A stretch of DNA of 49,874 bases from Actinomycetes bacterium (GTDB taxonomy: Bacteria > Actinomycetota > Acidimicrobiia > Acidimicrobiales > Ilumatobacteraceae): positions 1-49,874 of the forward strand of contig JANXUF010000066.1 of NCBI GenBank assembly GCA_025356335.1. The letters run 5' to 3'. Below are positions 34,641 to 42,699 of the stretch, in pieces. Each line of letters begins with the position of its first letter. Position 1 is the stretch's first letter. The position numbers and the translations under genes are program-made. The notes beneath the pieces are model-generated. The model ran no database searches. It was not told where the DNA came from and worked only from the letters and a program-made list of their open reading frames with translations.

Positions 34641-34709
34641 CTCAGCAAGCAGTCCGTCCACCCGTCCCGCCCGGCGCGACCCACCCGTCCCTGCCCGCCA
34701 ACCCCATTT

Positions 34710-34760
34710 GAGCGATGGGCCACTTTGTGGACTCCACGTCCACCTTCTGACCCATCGCTC
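34710..34760. terminator. nested hairpin between convergent genes
   Basis: Outer arms GAGCGATGGG (34710-34719) and CCCATCGCTC (34751-34760) enclose inner arms GTGGAC (34727-34732) and GTCCAC (34738-34743). It lies between the MFS gene (end 34640) and an amidohydrolase (end 34801). Same nested design as at 7543-7583. Confidence 0.6.
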
Positions 34761-34800
34761 CTGGGTTCGCTCGCCGGGTTGGCTTGGGGCGGCGGCGGGT

Positions 34801-36276
34801 TCAGGTGGCGGGGACGGGCTCCAGCGAGGCGAGTGCGGCATTGACGCGGGCTTCGACAGCGGTGCCGTCGAAGAAGTGCGGGTCCATTCCGGCGTGCAGT
34901 TTCACGGCGTTGAGGAACGTGAACTCCTCGAACTGGGCATGGTCGAGCAGGCCCTTCTCGACCAGCTCGTAGGCCTCCTCGACCGGCTCCGTCATGTCCG
35001 GCACATCCCAGTGGGAGATGTCGGACCCGAACAGCGGCTGCAGTTTCGCTCCGAGTGGATTGACGTCGGTGCGGAACGCCCAGGCGATCAGCGGATCGTC
35101 GGCCTCGCAGCCGAAGAAGAAGTTCGGCACGAACTTGTCGCGAATGTCGGACTTCTTGGTGATGCTCACGGCTTCGAACTCGTCGAGCACTGCCGGATTT
35201 GCCGCCGGCCTGGAGAAGAACTCGCGCACGGCGTCGAGCTTCGACTGCACGTTCTCGTCTCCGTACTTGGCCACGTAGCTCATGAACTCGTCGACGTCCA
35301 ACGCAGCGGGGTCGAGCTGTCCGATCTCGTTGGCATTGCGCTTCTCCCAGTGGCCGATGAGGTCGGCGTACAGGCTGCACGCCCAACCGACACCACCCTC
35401 GAGGAACCCGATGTTCAACTCCGGGAAGCGGTTCGTCACGCCGCCGAGGAACAGCGACTTGCACAGCGACTCGTGCATCGCCGAGAGGCCCCCGACGTGG
35501 TTGTAGACGTAGTTGCTGATCGATCGCGAGACACGATGCATCTGCATTGAACTGTGCGACATCGGGGCGACGCCCAGCCGTACGCATGTCGCCCAGAACG
35601 GGTCGTAGTCGTACACACTGTCGAGGCCGTAGGTATCGAGCCGGTAGGCGATGGAGTCGAACTCCGGATTGGCGGCGTGAATCGTGCCGATGGGGCGGCG
35701 GGTCGAGCCGGCGATGACGGCCGACTTCATGCCCAGTTCGGTGATCGCGTAGTCGAGTTCGCCGATGGCGGCTTCCGGCGTCGGCATCGGGATCAGCGCG
35801 CCGACGGTCATGCGGTCCTTGTACGGCTCGAAGACCCTGGCGTGCATGCGGTTGACCGCCCGGCAGAGCACCGGCGAGAGCTCACCGTCGAGCATGTCGA
35901 GGAACGCCAGGCTCGTCGACGGATAGAGGATTGCGTAGTCGAGGGCGATGTCGTCGAGACGTTGGTAGAGCAGTTCCGGCAGGTGCATCGTTGCCCGGTC
36001 GAGTGTGTTGCGGCTCTGCCAGCCCCACCACGACGGCATCGCCCTCCAGTTCTCCCTGATCGACGGGTCATGCCGGTTGGCGAGCACCGTCGTCGTGTCG
36101 AGTGGACGGACCGCTCCCTTCAGGTAGCGCTCGCGCAGGGCTGCCCCACCGTCCTGTTCGATGTAGGAGATGATCTCATCGTTGAGGATCGGTGCGACCT
36201 CAACAAAATGCCCGTCCCCGTCGATGATCGGATGTGACAGTCCGGCCCTGATGCCTGCTGCTCTCGTTGCCCCCAT
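34801..36276 (-). CDS. amidohydrolase-2 family protein, long subgroup
   Basis: 491 residues from ATG 36276. N-terminal 'IIDGDGHFVEV' occupies the H-x-H position, 'APMSHSSMQM' gives the barrel histidine, 'GFLEGGVGWACSLYADLIGH' is a conserved strand-helix, and 'GSDISHWDVPDMTE' the late acidic motif. Paralogue of the 488-residue protein at 8145, with which it shares length, 'WWGWQSRNTLD/WWGSPASNTLD' and the SDI-x-HWDVPDM block. The extra 100 residues compared with the shorter copies form an insertion at about 340-400. Monocistronic, divergent from the ETF/EchA20/Ipd operon with a bidirectional promoter element between them. Confidence 0.82.
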   Translation of the reverse strand: MGATRAAGIRAGLSHPIIDGDGHFVEVAPILNDEIISYIEQDGGAALRERYLKGAVRPLDTTTVLANRHDPSIRENWRAMPSWWGWQSRNTLDRATMHLPELLYQRLDDIALDYAILYPSTSLAFLDMLDGELSPVLCRAVNRMHARVFEPYKDRMTVGALIPMPTPEAAIGELDYAITELGMKSAVIAGSTRRPIGTIHAANPEFDSIAYRLDTYGLDSVYDYDPFWATCVRLGVAPMSHSSMQMHRVSRSISNYVYNHVGGLSAMHESLCKSLFLGGVTNRFPELNIGFLEGGVGWACSLYADLIGHWEKRNANEIGQLDPAALDVDEFMSYVAKYGDENVQSKLDAVREFFSRPAANPAVLDEFEAVSITKKSDIRDKFVPNFFFGCEADDPLIAWAFRTDVNPLGAKLQPLFGSDISHWDVPDMTEPVEEAYELVEKGLLDHAQFEEFTFLNAVKLHAGMDPHFFDGTAVEARVNAALASLEPVPAT

Positions 36277-36306
36277 GTCGCGATTCCCTTCGATGGTGTG
36301 ATCCGT

Positions 36307-36323
36307 GTGATTATAATCTTCAC
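36307..36323. promoter_or_regulatory. bidirectional promoter dyad
   Basis: GTGATTATAATCTTCAC: outer arms GTGA/TCAC and, inside, GATTATAATC is a perfect 10-bp palindrome. TATAAT can therefore serve as a -10 box on either strand, for the amidohydrolase (start 36276) and for the ETF operon (start 36380). Confidence 0.6.
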
Positions 36324-36379
36324 AATCTTAGGCTTAGAGCGAATGGGGACGCAATGACGCAATCACAGGGCGACGGCGC

Positions 36380-38197
36380 GTGAGGATCGCCGTGCTGGTG
36401 AAGCAGATCCCGAAGGGTGAGGAGATGACGATCGTCGACGGTCGTCTCAACCGCATTGGCGTGGGTCTCGAAGTCAATGCCTATTGCCGCCGCGCGAATG
36501 CCAAGGCGACCGAACTGGCAGGGGACGACGGCGAGGTCGTGGTCTTCACGATGGGGCCACCGTCAGCCGATGAGGCACTGCGCGAGATGATCGCCTGCGG
36601 AGCGTCCAGGGGCGTCCATTTGTGCGATCCGGAGTTCGCCGGAAGCGACACGCTGGCGACCGCCAAGGCGTTGGCGCTGGCGATCGTCAAAGAAGGTCCG
36701 TTCGACCTCGTGCTGTGCGGCCTCAACTCGCTCGACGCCGACACCGGCCAGGTCGGGCCGGAGATCGCCGAGTTGCTAGCTCTTCCTTTCATCGCCGCCG
36801 CCAGAGAGCTGGATGTCGTCGACGGAGTCGCCGAGGTCCGCTCGGAGACGGACAGCGGGTACGAGACCGTACGTGTTTCTATGCCCGCCGTGATCTCTGC
36901 CGCCGAGCGTCTGACCGATCCGTCGAAGGCCAAGCCGGAGGTCTACCGGGATGTGGAACCCGGCAGGATCAAGGTGCTCGATCACCACGATCTCGACCTC
37001 AACTTCGACGAGGTCGGACTGGCGGGCTCGCCGACACGGGTCGGTGTTCCGCGGGTGCTCGTCGTCTCCCGCCGCAACGAGATCGTCGAGAACGCTGAGG
37101 CCGCCGTCGACCTCCTCGCCGGCCTCGGCGCCCTCGACATCAGCGGTGATGTCGTCCGGTCACCGATCCCGGAGACGGGCGGGGACGGGCCAGCGGTTTG
37201 GTGTTTCATCGAACCGGACGACGATCGCCCGCACCGGGAACTGCTCGGCGAGGCCGCCGTCCTCGCTGCGGCCATCGGCGGCAGTGTCAGCGCCATCACC
37301 GCCGGAACCATGCCGGAACACCTGCTCGGCGAGCTCGGTGCCCAGGGTGCAGACCATGTCGTCGTGCTGCCGGGCGAACAGGCCCACGGATGGGCGGCGG
37401 CGCTCGCCAAACTGGCTGCATCACGCCGCCCGCGGGTCCTGCTCGTCGAGGGGACCCAGGCTGGCAGGACGATCGCCAGTACGGTCGCCGCCCGTTCTGG
37501 GTGGGGACTGACCGGCGACGGCATCGAAACGGAGATCTCCGGCGACGGCTCGCTGACCGTGTGGAAGCCGGCGCTCGGCGGCCGGCTCGTCGTCCCGATC
37601 ACCTCGTCGTCACCCGTGCAGATCGCGACCGTCCGTCCCGGCGTGATCGCCCGCCGGGCGCTCAGATCGGCGCGTCCCGTGACGGTCGAACAAATCGACG
37701 TCACGGTACGTACGCCGATCGAGGTGGTTGCCTTCGAGCGTGTCGATCACGGCCGATCGGATCTCGCCGGGGCGAGGACCATCATCGCCGTCGGGCAGGG
37801 TGTGCTCCCCGACGACTATCCGTTGCTCGGCGGTCTGCAGGCTGCGCTCGGCGGAGCGCTGTTGGCGGCGACCCGTAAGGTCACCGACAAGGGTTGGATG
37901 CCGCGAAGCCGTCAGATCGGCGTCACCGGTCTGTCGATCAGCCCGCACCTGTTCGTGTCGATCGGCGCCAGCGGCCGTTTCAATCATGCCTCCGGCTTCC
38001 AGACGGCACAATTTGTACTGGCATTGAACAACGACCCGACAGCCGAGATCTTCCAGCACGCTGATGTTGGACTCGTCGGTCACTGGCAGGATTCGGTGAA
38101 GGACCTCGTCGAGGCGGTCACGGACTACCGACTGCAGCACCCTGCACCGACCGTCGCCGCGCATCCCGGCGTGCGAGAACTGGAGTCGATGTCGTGA
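36380..38197 (+). CDS. fused electron-transfer flavoprotein, beta-alpha order
   Basis: 605 residues. Residues 1 to about 260 match ETF-beta: 'IAVLVKQIPKGEEMTIVDG', AMP-site-like 'LCGLNSLDADTGQVGPEIAE' and 'MPAVISAAERLTDPSKAKPE'. Residues of about 285-605 match ETF-alpha, ending with the FAD-binding block 'PRSRQIGVTGLSISPHLFVS' and 'ASGRFNHASGFQTAQFVLAL'. In most bacteria these are two genes (fixA/fixB-like or etfBA). The start is GTG 36380. The protein would collect electrons from the acyl-CoA dehydrogenases of the cluster. No ETF:quinone oxidoreductase gene is present in the window. Overlaps echA20 by GTGA, so the electron carrier is made together with the ring-opening enzymes. Confidence 0.88.
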   Translation: MRIAVLVKQIPKGEEMTIVDGRLNRIGVGLEVNAYCRRANAKATELAGDDGEVVVFTMGPPSADEALREMIACGASRGVHLCDPEFAGSDTLATAKALALAIVKEGPFDLVLCGLNSLDADTGQVGPEIAELLALPFIAAARELDVVDGVAEVRSETDSGYETVRVSMPAVISAAERLTDPSKAKPEVYRDVEPGRIKVLDHHDLDLNFDEVGLAGSPTRVGVPRVLVVSRRNEIVENAEAAVDLLAGLGALDISGDVVRSPIPETGGDGPAVWCFIEPDDDRPHRELLGEAAVLAAAIGGSVSAITAGTMPEHLLGELGAQGADHVVVLPGEQAHGWAAALAKLAASRRPRVLLVEGTQAGRTIASTVAARSGWGLTGDGIETEISGDGSLTVWKPALGGRLVVPITSSSPVQIATVRPGVIARRALRSARPVTVEQIDVTVRTPIEVVAFERVDHGRSDLAGARTIIAVGQGVLPDDYPLLGGLQAALGGALLAATRKVTDKGWMPRSRQIGVTGLSISPHLFVSIGASGRFNHASGFQTAQFVLALNNDPTAEIFQHADVGLVGHWQDSVKDLVEAVTDYRLQHPAPTVAAHPGVRELESMS

Positions 38198-39021
38198 GCG
38201 GAATCACAACCCATCGTGACGAGTACGGCATTGTCGAAATCGTCGTCGACTGCCCACCGGTCAACGCGCTGACCGTTGCCGGGTGGTTCGAACTCGCTGA
38301 CGCCGTGACAGCCGCCGGCAACGACCCGGCAACGCGGGTCGTCGTTCTGCGATCGGAGGGCAAAGGCTTCAATGCCGGCGTTGATATCAAGGAGATGCAG
38401 CACACGACCGGCTTCGAAGCGTTGATCGGCGCCAACAAAGGATGCTTCGCTGCCTTCGCCGCCGTCTACGAATGCGCCGTACCTGTGATCGTCGCGGTGC
38501 ACGGGTTCTGCGTGGGCGGTGGCATCGGCCTCGTCGGCAACGCCGACATCATCATCGCCAGTGAGGAAGCCTACTTCGGACTGCCGGAGGTCGATCGCGG
38601 CGCACTCGGTGCGGCGACGCATCTCTCGCGCCTCGTCCCGCAGCACAAGATGCGGGCGATGGTCTACACGGCGGCAACGGCGACGGCCGCCGAGTTGCAT
38701 CACTTCGGCAGCGTGCTGGAAGTCGTACCGAAGGCCGAACTCCGTGAGTCGGCGATGAGGGTCGCCAGTATGATCGCCGGCAAGTCACCTGCGGTCATGC
38801 GTGCAGCCAAGGAGTGCCTCAACGGCATCGACCTATGGGACGTCAAGCGCAGCTACCGGTTCGAGCAGGGCTTCACCTTCGAACTCAATCTGTCTGGCGT
38901 CGCCGACGAACTGCGCAACGAGTTCGCCGGCACGAACAAGGCGAGTACGGGGTCGAGTACGGGCACGACCACCGGCACGACTACAGGAACGATCACCGGA
39001 GCAGGAGCATCAGAAGCGTGA
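38194..39021 (+). CDS. echA20: enoyl-CoA hydratase/isomerase family, EchA20-like
   Basis: 275 residues. The crotonase core closely resembles actinobacterial EchA20: 'PPVNALTVAGWFELADAVTA', 'RSEGKGFNAGVDIKEMQ' (oxyanion strand), 'HGFCVGGGIGLVGNADIIIA', 'GLPEVDRGALGAATHLSRLV' with the acidic catalytic region, and 'RFEQGFTFELNLSGVADELR'. In steroid breakdown EchA20 opens ring D of the last bicyclic CoA ester by hydrolysis. Overlaps both neighbours (GTGA), in the order echA20-ipdA-ipdB-ipdC known from mycobacteria. The last 25 residues are a Thr/Gly/Ser repeat tail (38942-39000) absent from the usual family length of about 247. Confidence 0.9.
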   Translation: MSGITTHRDEYGIVEIVVDCPPVNALTVAGWFELADAVTAAGNDPATRVVVLRSEGKGFNAGVDIKEMQHTTGFEALIGANKGCFAAFAAVYECAVPVIVAVHGFCVGGGIGLVGNADIIIASEEAYFGLPEVDRGALGAATHLSRLVPQHKMRAMVYTAATATAAELHHFGSVLEVVPKAELRESAMRVASMIAGKSPAVMRAAKECLNGIDLWDVKRSYRFEQGFTFELNLSGVADELRNEFAGTNKASTGSSTGTTTGTTTGTITGAGASEA

Positions 39022-39911
39022 GTCGGGACAAGCGCATCACCGAAGACGAGGCCGTCGCCTCACTATCCGATGGCATGACGATCGGCATCGGCGGTTGGGG
39101 CAGCCGGCGCAAGCCGATGAGCCTCGTGCGGGCCGTGCTGCGCTCACGGCTGAAGGACCTGTCGATCGTCTCCTACGGCGGGCCCGACGTCGGCCTGCTC
39201 GCCGCCGCCGGCAAAATTCGCAGGATCACCTACGGTTTCGTATCGCTCGACTCGATCGCCCTCGAACCGCACTGGCGGGCAGCACGCCAGGCCGGTGCCA
39301 TTGCCGAACCGGTCGAGTACGACGAGGGCATGCTGCAGTGGGCGCTCTATGCCGGTTCGCTACGACTGCCCTTCCTGCCGACACGCGCCGGTCTGGGATC
39401 CGGGGTGATGGATGTGAACCCATCGCTGAAAACGGTCGTTTCCCCGTACGACGACGGTGAGGAACTGCTCGCCGTCCCGGCGATCCGCCTCGACGCCGCG
39501 TTCGTCCACATGAATCGCAGCGACATGAGTGGCAATGCACAGTTCCTCGGTCCCGACGTGTACTTCGACGACCTGTTCCTGTCGGCGTGCGAGCCGGGTC
39601 ATCGATATGTCTCCTGCGAGCAGGTCGTTCCGACCGAGGACCTGTTGAAACACGGCACCTTCCACACGATGCGGATTAATCGCAGCATGGTTGACGGCGT
39701 CATCGAGGCGCCGAACGGAGCCCATTTCACGAACTGCGAGCCCGACTACCCACGTGACGAGGCCTTTCAGAAGATGTACGCCACCGCTGCAGCGAACTTC
39801 GACAGTTGGAGCGCGTTCACGGAGCGCTTCCTCTCGGGAAGCGAGGCCGACTATCAAGCAGCTGTCACTGCATGGCGGATCGCTGCTGACGATGACGGGG
39901 CACGCTCATGA
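39018..39911 (+). CDS. ipdA: IpdA-like CoA-transferase-fold hydrolase, alpha subunit
   Basis: 297 residues from GTG 39018, inside the echA20 stop. Class I CoA-transferase alpha fold with IpdA signatures: 'LSDGMTIGIGGWGSRRKPMS', 'YGGPDVGLLAAAGKIRRITY', 'GFVSLDS', 'LPFLPTRAGLGSGVMDVNP', 'PAIRLDAAFVHMNRSDMSGN' and 'YFDDLFLSACE'. IpdAB is known as a ring-cleaving hydrolase (opening of ring C of the COCHEA-CoA intermediate in cholesterol breakdown) rather than a transferase. The order and overlap with ipdB support a heteromer. Its substrate here may be steroid-derived or another beta-keto cyclic acyl-CoA. Confidence 0.9.
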   Translation: MSRDKRITEDEAVASLSDGMTIGIGGWGSRRKPMSLVRAVLRSRLKDLSIVSYGGPDVGLLAAAGKIRRITYGFVSLDSIALEPHWRAARQAGAIAEPVEYDEGMLQWALYAGSLRLPFLPTRAGLGSGVMDVNPSLKTVVSPYDDGEELLAVPAIRLDAAFVHMNRSDMSGNAQFLGPDVYFDDLFLSACEPGHRYVSCEQVVPTEDLLKHGTFHTMRINRSMVDGVIEAPNGAHFTNCEPDYPRDEAFQKMYATAAANFDSWSAFTERFLSGSEADYQAAVTAWRIAADDDGARS

Positions 39912-40651
39912 GCTCGCTCGCCGATGTCGTCGTCTGTGCAGCAGCTGACGCCTTTCGCGGTGACGGTGAGATCTTCGCCAGCGGAATGGGCACGATCCCG
40001 ATGCTCGGAGCGCGAACGGCGCGGGCGACATTCGAGCCCGATCTGCTCGTCAGCGACGGTGAGGCGTTCTTCATCGGGAACGATCTGCCGCTCGGCAGTG
40101 ACGACAAGATCGTCGAGGGATGGATCCCGTTCCGCAGCGTCTTCGACACCCTCTGGGGCGGCCGCCGCCACGTGATGATGGGCGCGAGCCAGATGGATCG
40201 TTTCGGCAACAGCAACATCGCCGTCATCGGCCCGTTCGCCAATCCGAAAGCCCAGTTGCTCGGAGTGCGTGGCGGGCCGGGAAACACGATCAACCACGCC
40301 ACCAGCTTCTTCATCCCGAAGCACAGCACCAAGGTCTTCGTCGAGTCCGTTGACATGGTCAGTGGCCTCGGCTACGACCGCGCAAGCAGACTCGGCGAGG
40401 TCGTGCGACGCCACCATCGGCTGCCGCGCATCATCACCAATATGGCCGTCATGGACTTCGAGTCAGCCGACCATTCGATGCGCCTGCGCAGCGTCCATCC
40501 CGGCATTTCTGTCGCCGATGTCCAGTCGGCCACAGGTTTCGAACTCGTCATCGACGGCGACGTCCGCGAAACCCCGCAGCCCACGGCTGAAGAGATCGAA
40601 GTGATCGAACTGCTCGATCCGCGCGGTCTACGCCACCGCGAAGTCGCGTGA
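39908..40651 (+). CDS. ipdB: IpdB-like CoA-transferase-fold hydrolase, beta subunit
   Basis: 247 residues; ATG overlaps the ipdA stop (ATGA). Signatures shared with IpdB: 'GARTARATFEPDLLVSDGEA', 'EGWIPFRSVFDTLWGGRRHV', 'MMGASQMDRFGNSNIAVIGP', 'GVRGGPGNTINHATSFF', 'MDFESADHSMRLRSVHPGIS' and the C-terminal 'LLDPRGLRHREVA'. Forms the second half of the ring-opening hydrolase with IpdA. Normal length. The next gene, ipdC, begins 24 bases later. Confidence 0.9.
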   Translation: MSSLADVVVCAAADAFRGDGEIFASGMGTIPMLGARTARATFEPDLLVSDGEAFFIGNDLPLGSDDKIVEGWIPFRSVFDTLWGGRRHVMMGASQMDRFGNSNIAVIGPFANPKAQLLGVRGGPGNTINHATSFFIPKHSTKVFVESVDMVSGLGYDRASRLGEVVRRHHRLPRIITNMAVMDFESADHSMRLRSVHPGISVADVQSATGFELVIDGDVRETPQPTAEEIEVIELLDPRGLRHREVA

Positions 40652-40675
40652 CAATCCTCGCATGACGACCGTCGC

Positions 40676-41749
40676 ATGACAGATCCCCGTCTGCGGACTT
40701 CGTTGTGCAGCCTGATCGGTATCGACGTCCCGCTCGTCCAGACCGGTATGGGCTGGGTCGCCGGTGTCAGCCTGGCGAGCGCAACGTCGAACGCCGGAGG
40801 TCTCGGCATCCTCGCCAGTGCAACGATGGACTTCGCCCAATTGCGCCACGCGGTCACCGCGACGAAGGCGCGCACTGCTAAACCGTTCGGCGTCAACCTG
40901 CGTGCAGATTCGCCTGACGTCGGTGACCGGGTGAAACTACTGATCGACGAGGGCGTCCGGGTGGCGAGCTTCGCCCAGGCCCCCAAGGAGCAGTTGATCA
41001 CTAAGCTCCACGACGGCGGGGTACTTGTCATCCCCTCGATCGGCGCCAAGCGACATGCCGAAAAAGTGCTCGAGTGGGGGGTCGACGCGGTGCTCGTCCA
41101 GGGCGGAGAAGGCGGCGGTCACACCGGGTCGGTGCCGACGACGATCCTGCTTCCACAGGTCGTCGACGCCGTCGCCGGCAGGGTCCCGGTGATCGCCGCA
41201 GGTGGGTTCTTCGACGGCAGGGGACTCGTGGCAGCGCTGGCATACGGCGCATCCGGCATCGCCATGGGTACGCGCTTCCTGCTGACCAGCGACTCGGCGG
41301 TACCACAGTCCGTCAAGAACTTCTATCTCGCCAAGACCGTCACCGACACGACGGTCAGCAAGCAGGTCGACGGTGTCCCGCACCGCGTGTTGCGCACCGA
41401 TCTCGTCGATCACCTGGAGAGCGGGGGTGGTCGCATCGTTGCGCTGCCGCGTGCCGCTGCCAATGCGTTGAAGTTCCGTCGCCTGACCGGGACCTCGTTG
41501 CGGGCGATGCTGACGGAGGGACTGGCGATGCGTCGCAGTGGCGGCCTCACGTTCGCGCAGATGATGATGGCGGCGAACACTCCGATGCTGTTGAAGGCTG
41601 CGCTGGTCGACGGCAACGTCGCCAGCGGGGTGATGGCCAGCGGTCAGGTGGTCGGCGTGATCGACGACCTGCCGAGCGTGGCCGAACTGATCGAGCGGAT
41701 CGTCAGCGACGCCGTAGCGGTACTCGACCGCCTGACCGAAAGAGGCTGA
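40676..41749 (+). CDS. ipdC: IpdC-like flavin reductase (nitronate monooxygenase family)
   Basis: 357 residues. FMN-binding TIM barrel: 'VPLVQTGMGWVAGVSLASAT', 'NAGGLGILASATMDF', 'KPFGVNLRADSPDVGDRVKL', 'QGGEGGGHTGSVPTTILLPQ', 'VIAAGGFFDGRGLVAALAYG', 'AMGTRFLLTSDSAVPQSVKN' and the C-terminal 'MMAANTPMLLKAALVDGN'. It resembles IpdC, the 2-nitropropane-dioxygenase-like reductase acting on hydroxylated hexahydroindane CoA esters before ring opening, far more than true nitronate monooxygenases. Ends the operon; a GntR gene converges 13 bases downstream. Confidence 0.9.
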   Translation: MTDPRLRTSLCSLIGIDVPLVQTGMGWVAGVSLASATSNAGGLGILASATMDFAQLRHAVTATKARTAKPFGVNLRADSPDVGDRVKLLIDEGVRVASFAQAPKEQLITKLHDGGVLVIPSIGAKRHAEKVLEWGVDAVLVQGGEGGGHTGSVPTTILLPQVVDAVAGRVPVIAAGGFFDGRGLVAALAYGASGIAMGTRFLLTSDSAVPQSVKNFYLAKTVTDTTVSKQVDGVPHRVLRTDLVDHLESGGGRIVALPRAAANALKFRRLTGTSLRAMLTEGLAMRRSGGLTFAQMMMAANTPMLLKAALVDGNVASGVMASGQVVGVIDDLPSVAELIERIVSDAVAVLDRLTERG

Positions 41750-41762
41750 TCAGCGGGATTGA

Positions 41763-42548
41763 TCAGCGGAGTACGTCAGCGTTGACGGTGCGGTCGCCGG
41801 CCTTGGTGCCGTAGAAGATCGCCCCTTCGAGGTGCTTGCGGACGAACGAACCCAGTGCGTCACCCTTGCCCTCCTCGATCATCGTCATGATCTTCTCGTG
41901 CGCCTTGAGCGAGTTGCGGCGCACGACGATCTTCGGGAACTCGCCGTCGTCGGAGATCTCCTTGGCCCACTGTTCCTCGTGCGCCGTCCACACCGCTTCG
42001 AGCGCACCGACCAGCTGGATCATCGTCTGGTTCCCGCACGAGGCGACGATTGTCTCGTGGAACTGACGGGCGAGATTGGTGAACCGCAGCACATCGCTTT
42101 CGATGCACTCGATGCTGGCCTCCTGCAACGCGCGCAGTTTCGGCAGCACCGCTGTGGCGCGGTCGGCGCGCTCGGCGCACAGCGAGGCGCAGATCGGTTC
42201 GATGCTCTTGAGCGCCTCACCGACGTCGCGGAGGTTGACCTTCTTCGACTGCAGGACCAGGCCGAGCATGTACGCGGCGCCGGATGTCTGGGGCACGTGG
42301 ACGATCGCGCCGCCGATATTGCCGCGCAGCACGGTGATCAGTCCTTCGGTCTCGAGAATGCGCAGCGCCTCGCGGATCGACGGCTTGGAGACGCTGAACT
42401 CGTCGATCAGCTCCTCCTGCTTGGACAGCATGCTGCCATCGGCCATCTCGCCCGACAGAATTCGACCGCGCAGAACGTCGGCGACCATCTCTGCCAGGCG
42501 GGGCTGGCGCAGTTGCATCTTGACTATTGGCGCTGTTGAAGAATTCAC
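41763..42548 (-). CDS. GntR-family regulator, FadR/FCD type (copy 2)
   Basis: 261 residues from GTG 42548; a start at the ATG of 'MQLRQPRLAEM' is possible. Winged helix at about 15-85 ('KQEELIDEFSVSKPSIREAL', 'VLRGNIGGAIVHVP'), FCD domain at about 95-240 with 'RQFHETIVASCGNQTM'. It is close to the regulator at 14943 over the DNA-binding half, less so in the ligand half, so the pair likely shares operators but senses different compounds. Converges on ipdC. The upstream 150 bases up to the NTF2-like gene show no AT-rich palindrome like those at the catabolic operons. Confidence 0.9.
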   Translation of the reverse strand: MNSSTAPIVKMQLRQPRLAEMVADVLRGRILSGEMADGSMLSKQEELIDEFSVSKPSIREALRILETEGLITVLRGNIGGAIVHVPQTSGAAYMLGLVLQSKKVNLRDVGEALKSIEPICASLCAERADRATAVLPKLRALQEASIECIESDVLRFTNLARQFHETIVASCGNQTMIQLVGALEAVWTAHEEQWAKEISDDGEFPKIVVRRNSLKAHEKIMTMIEEGKGDALGSFVRKHLEGAIFYGTKAGDRTVNADVLR

Positions 42549-42699
42549 GAACCTCGTACCTTCCTACAGGTCGCCGGAGCCACTGTGCTGGCATTCCTGC
42601 AGACCAGGACCACGGAAGGCTCACCTTACCGTACGGCTGCGCGGTGGCAGCCGGATACCGTCGGCCACGACAACGCGCCATGGTGGACAGCGTGGCCGT

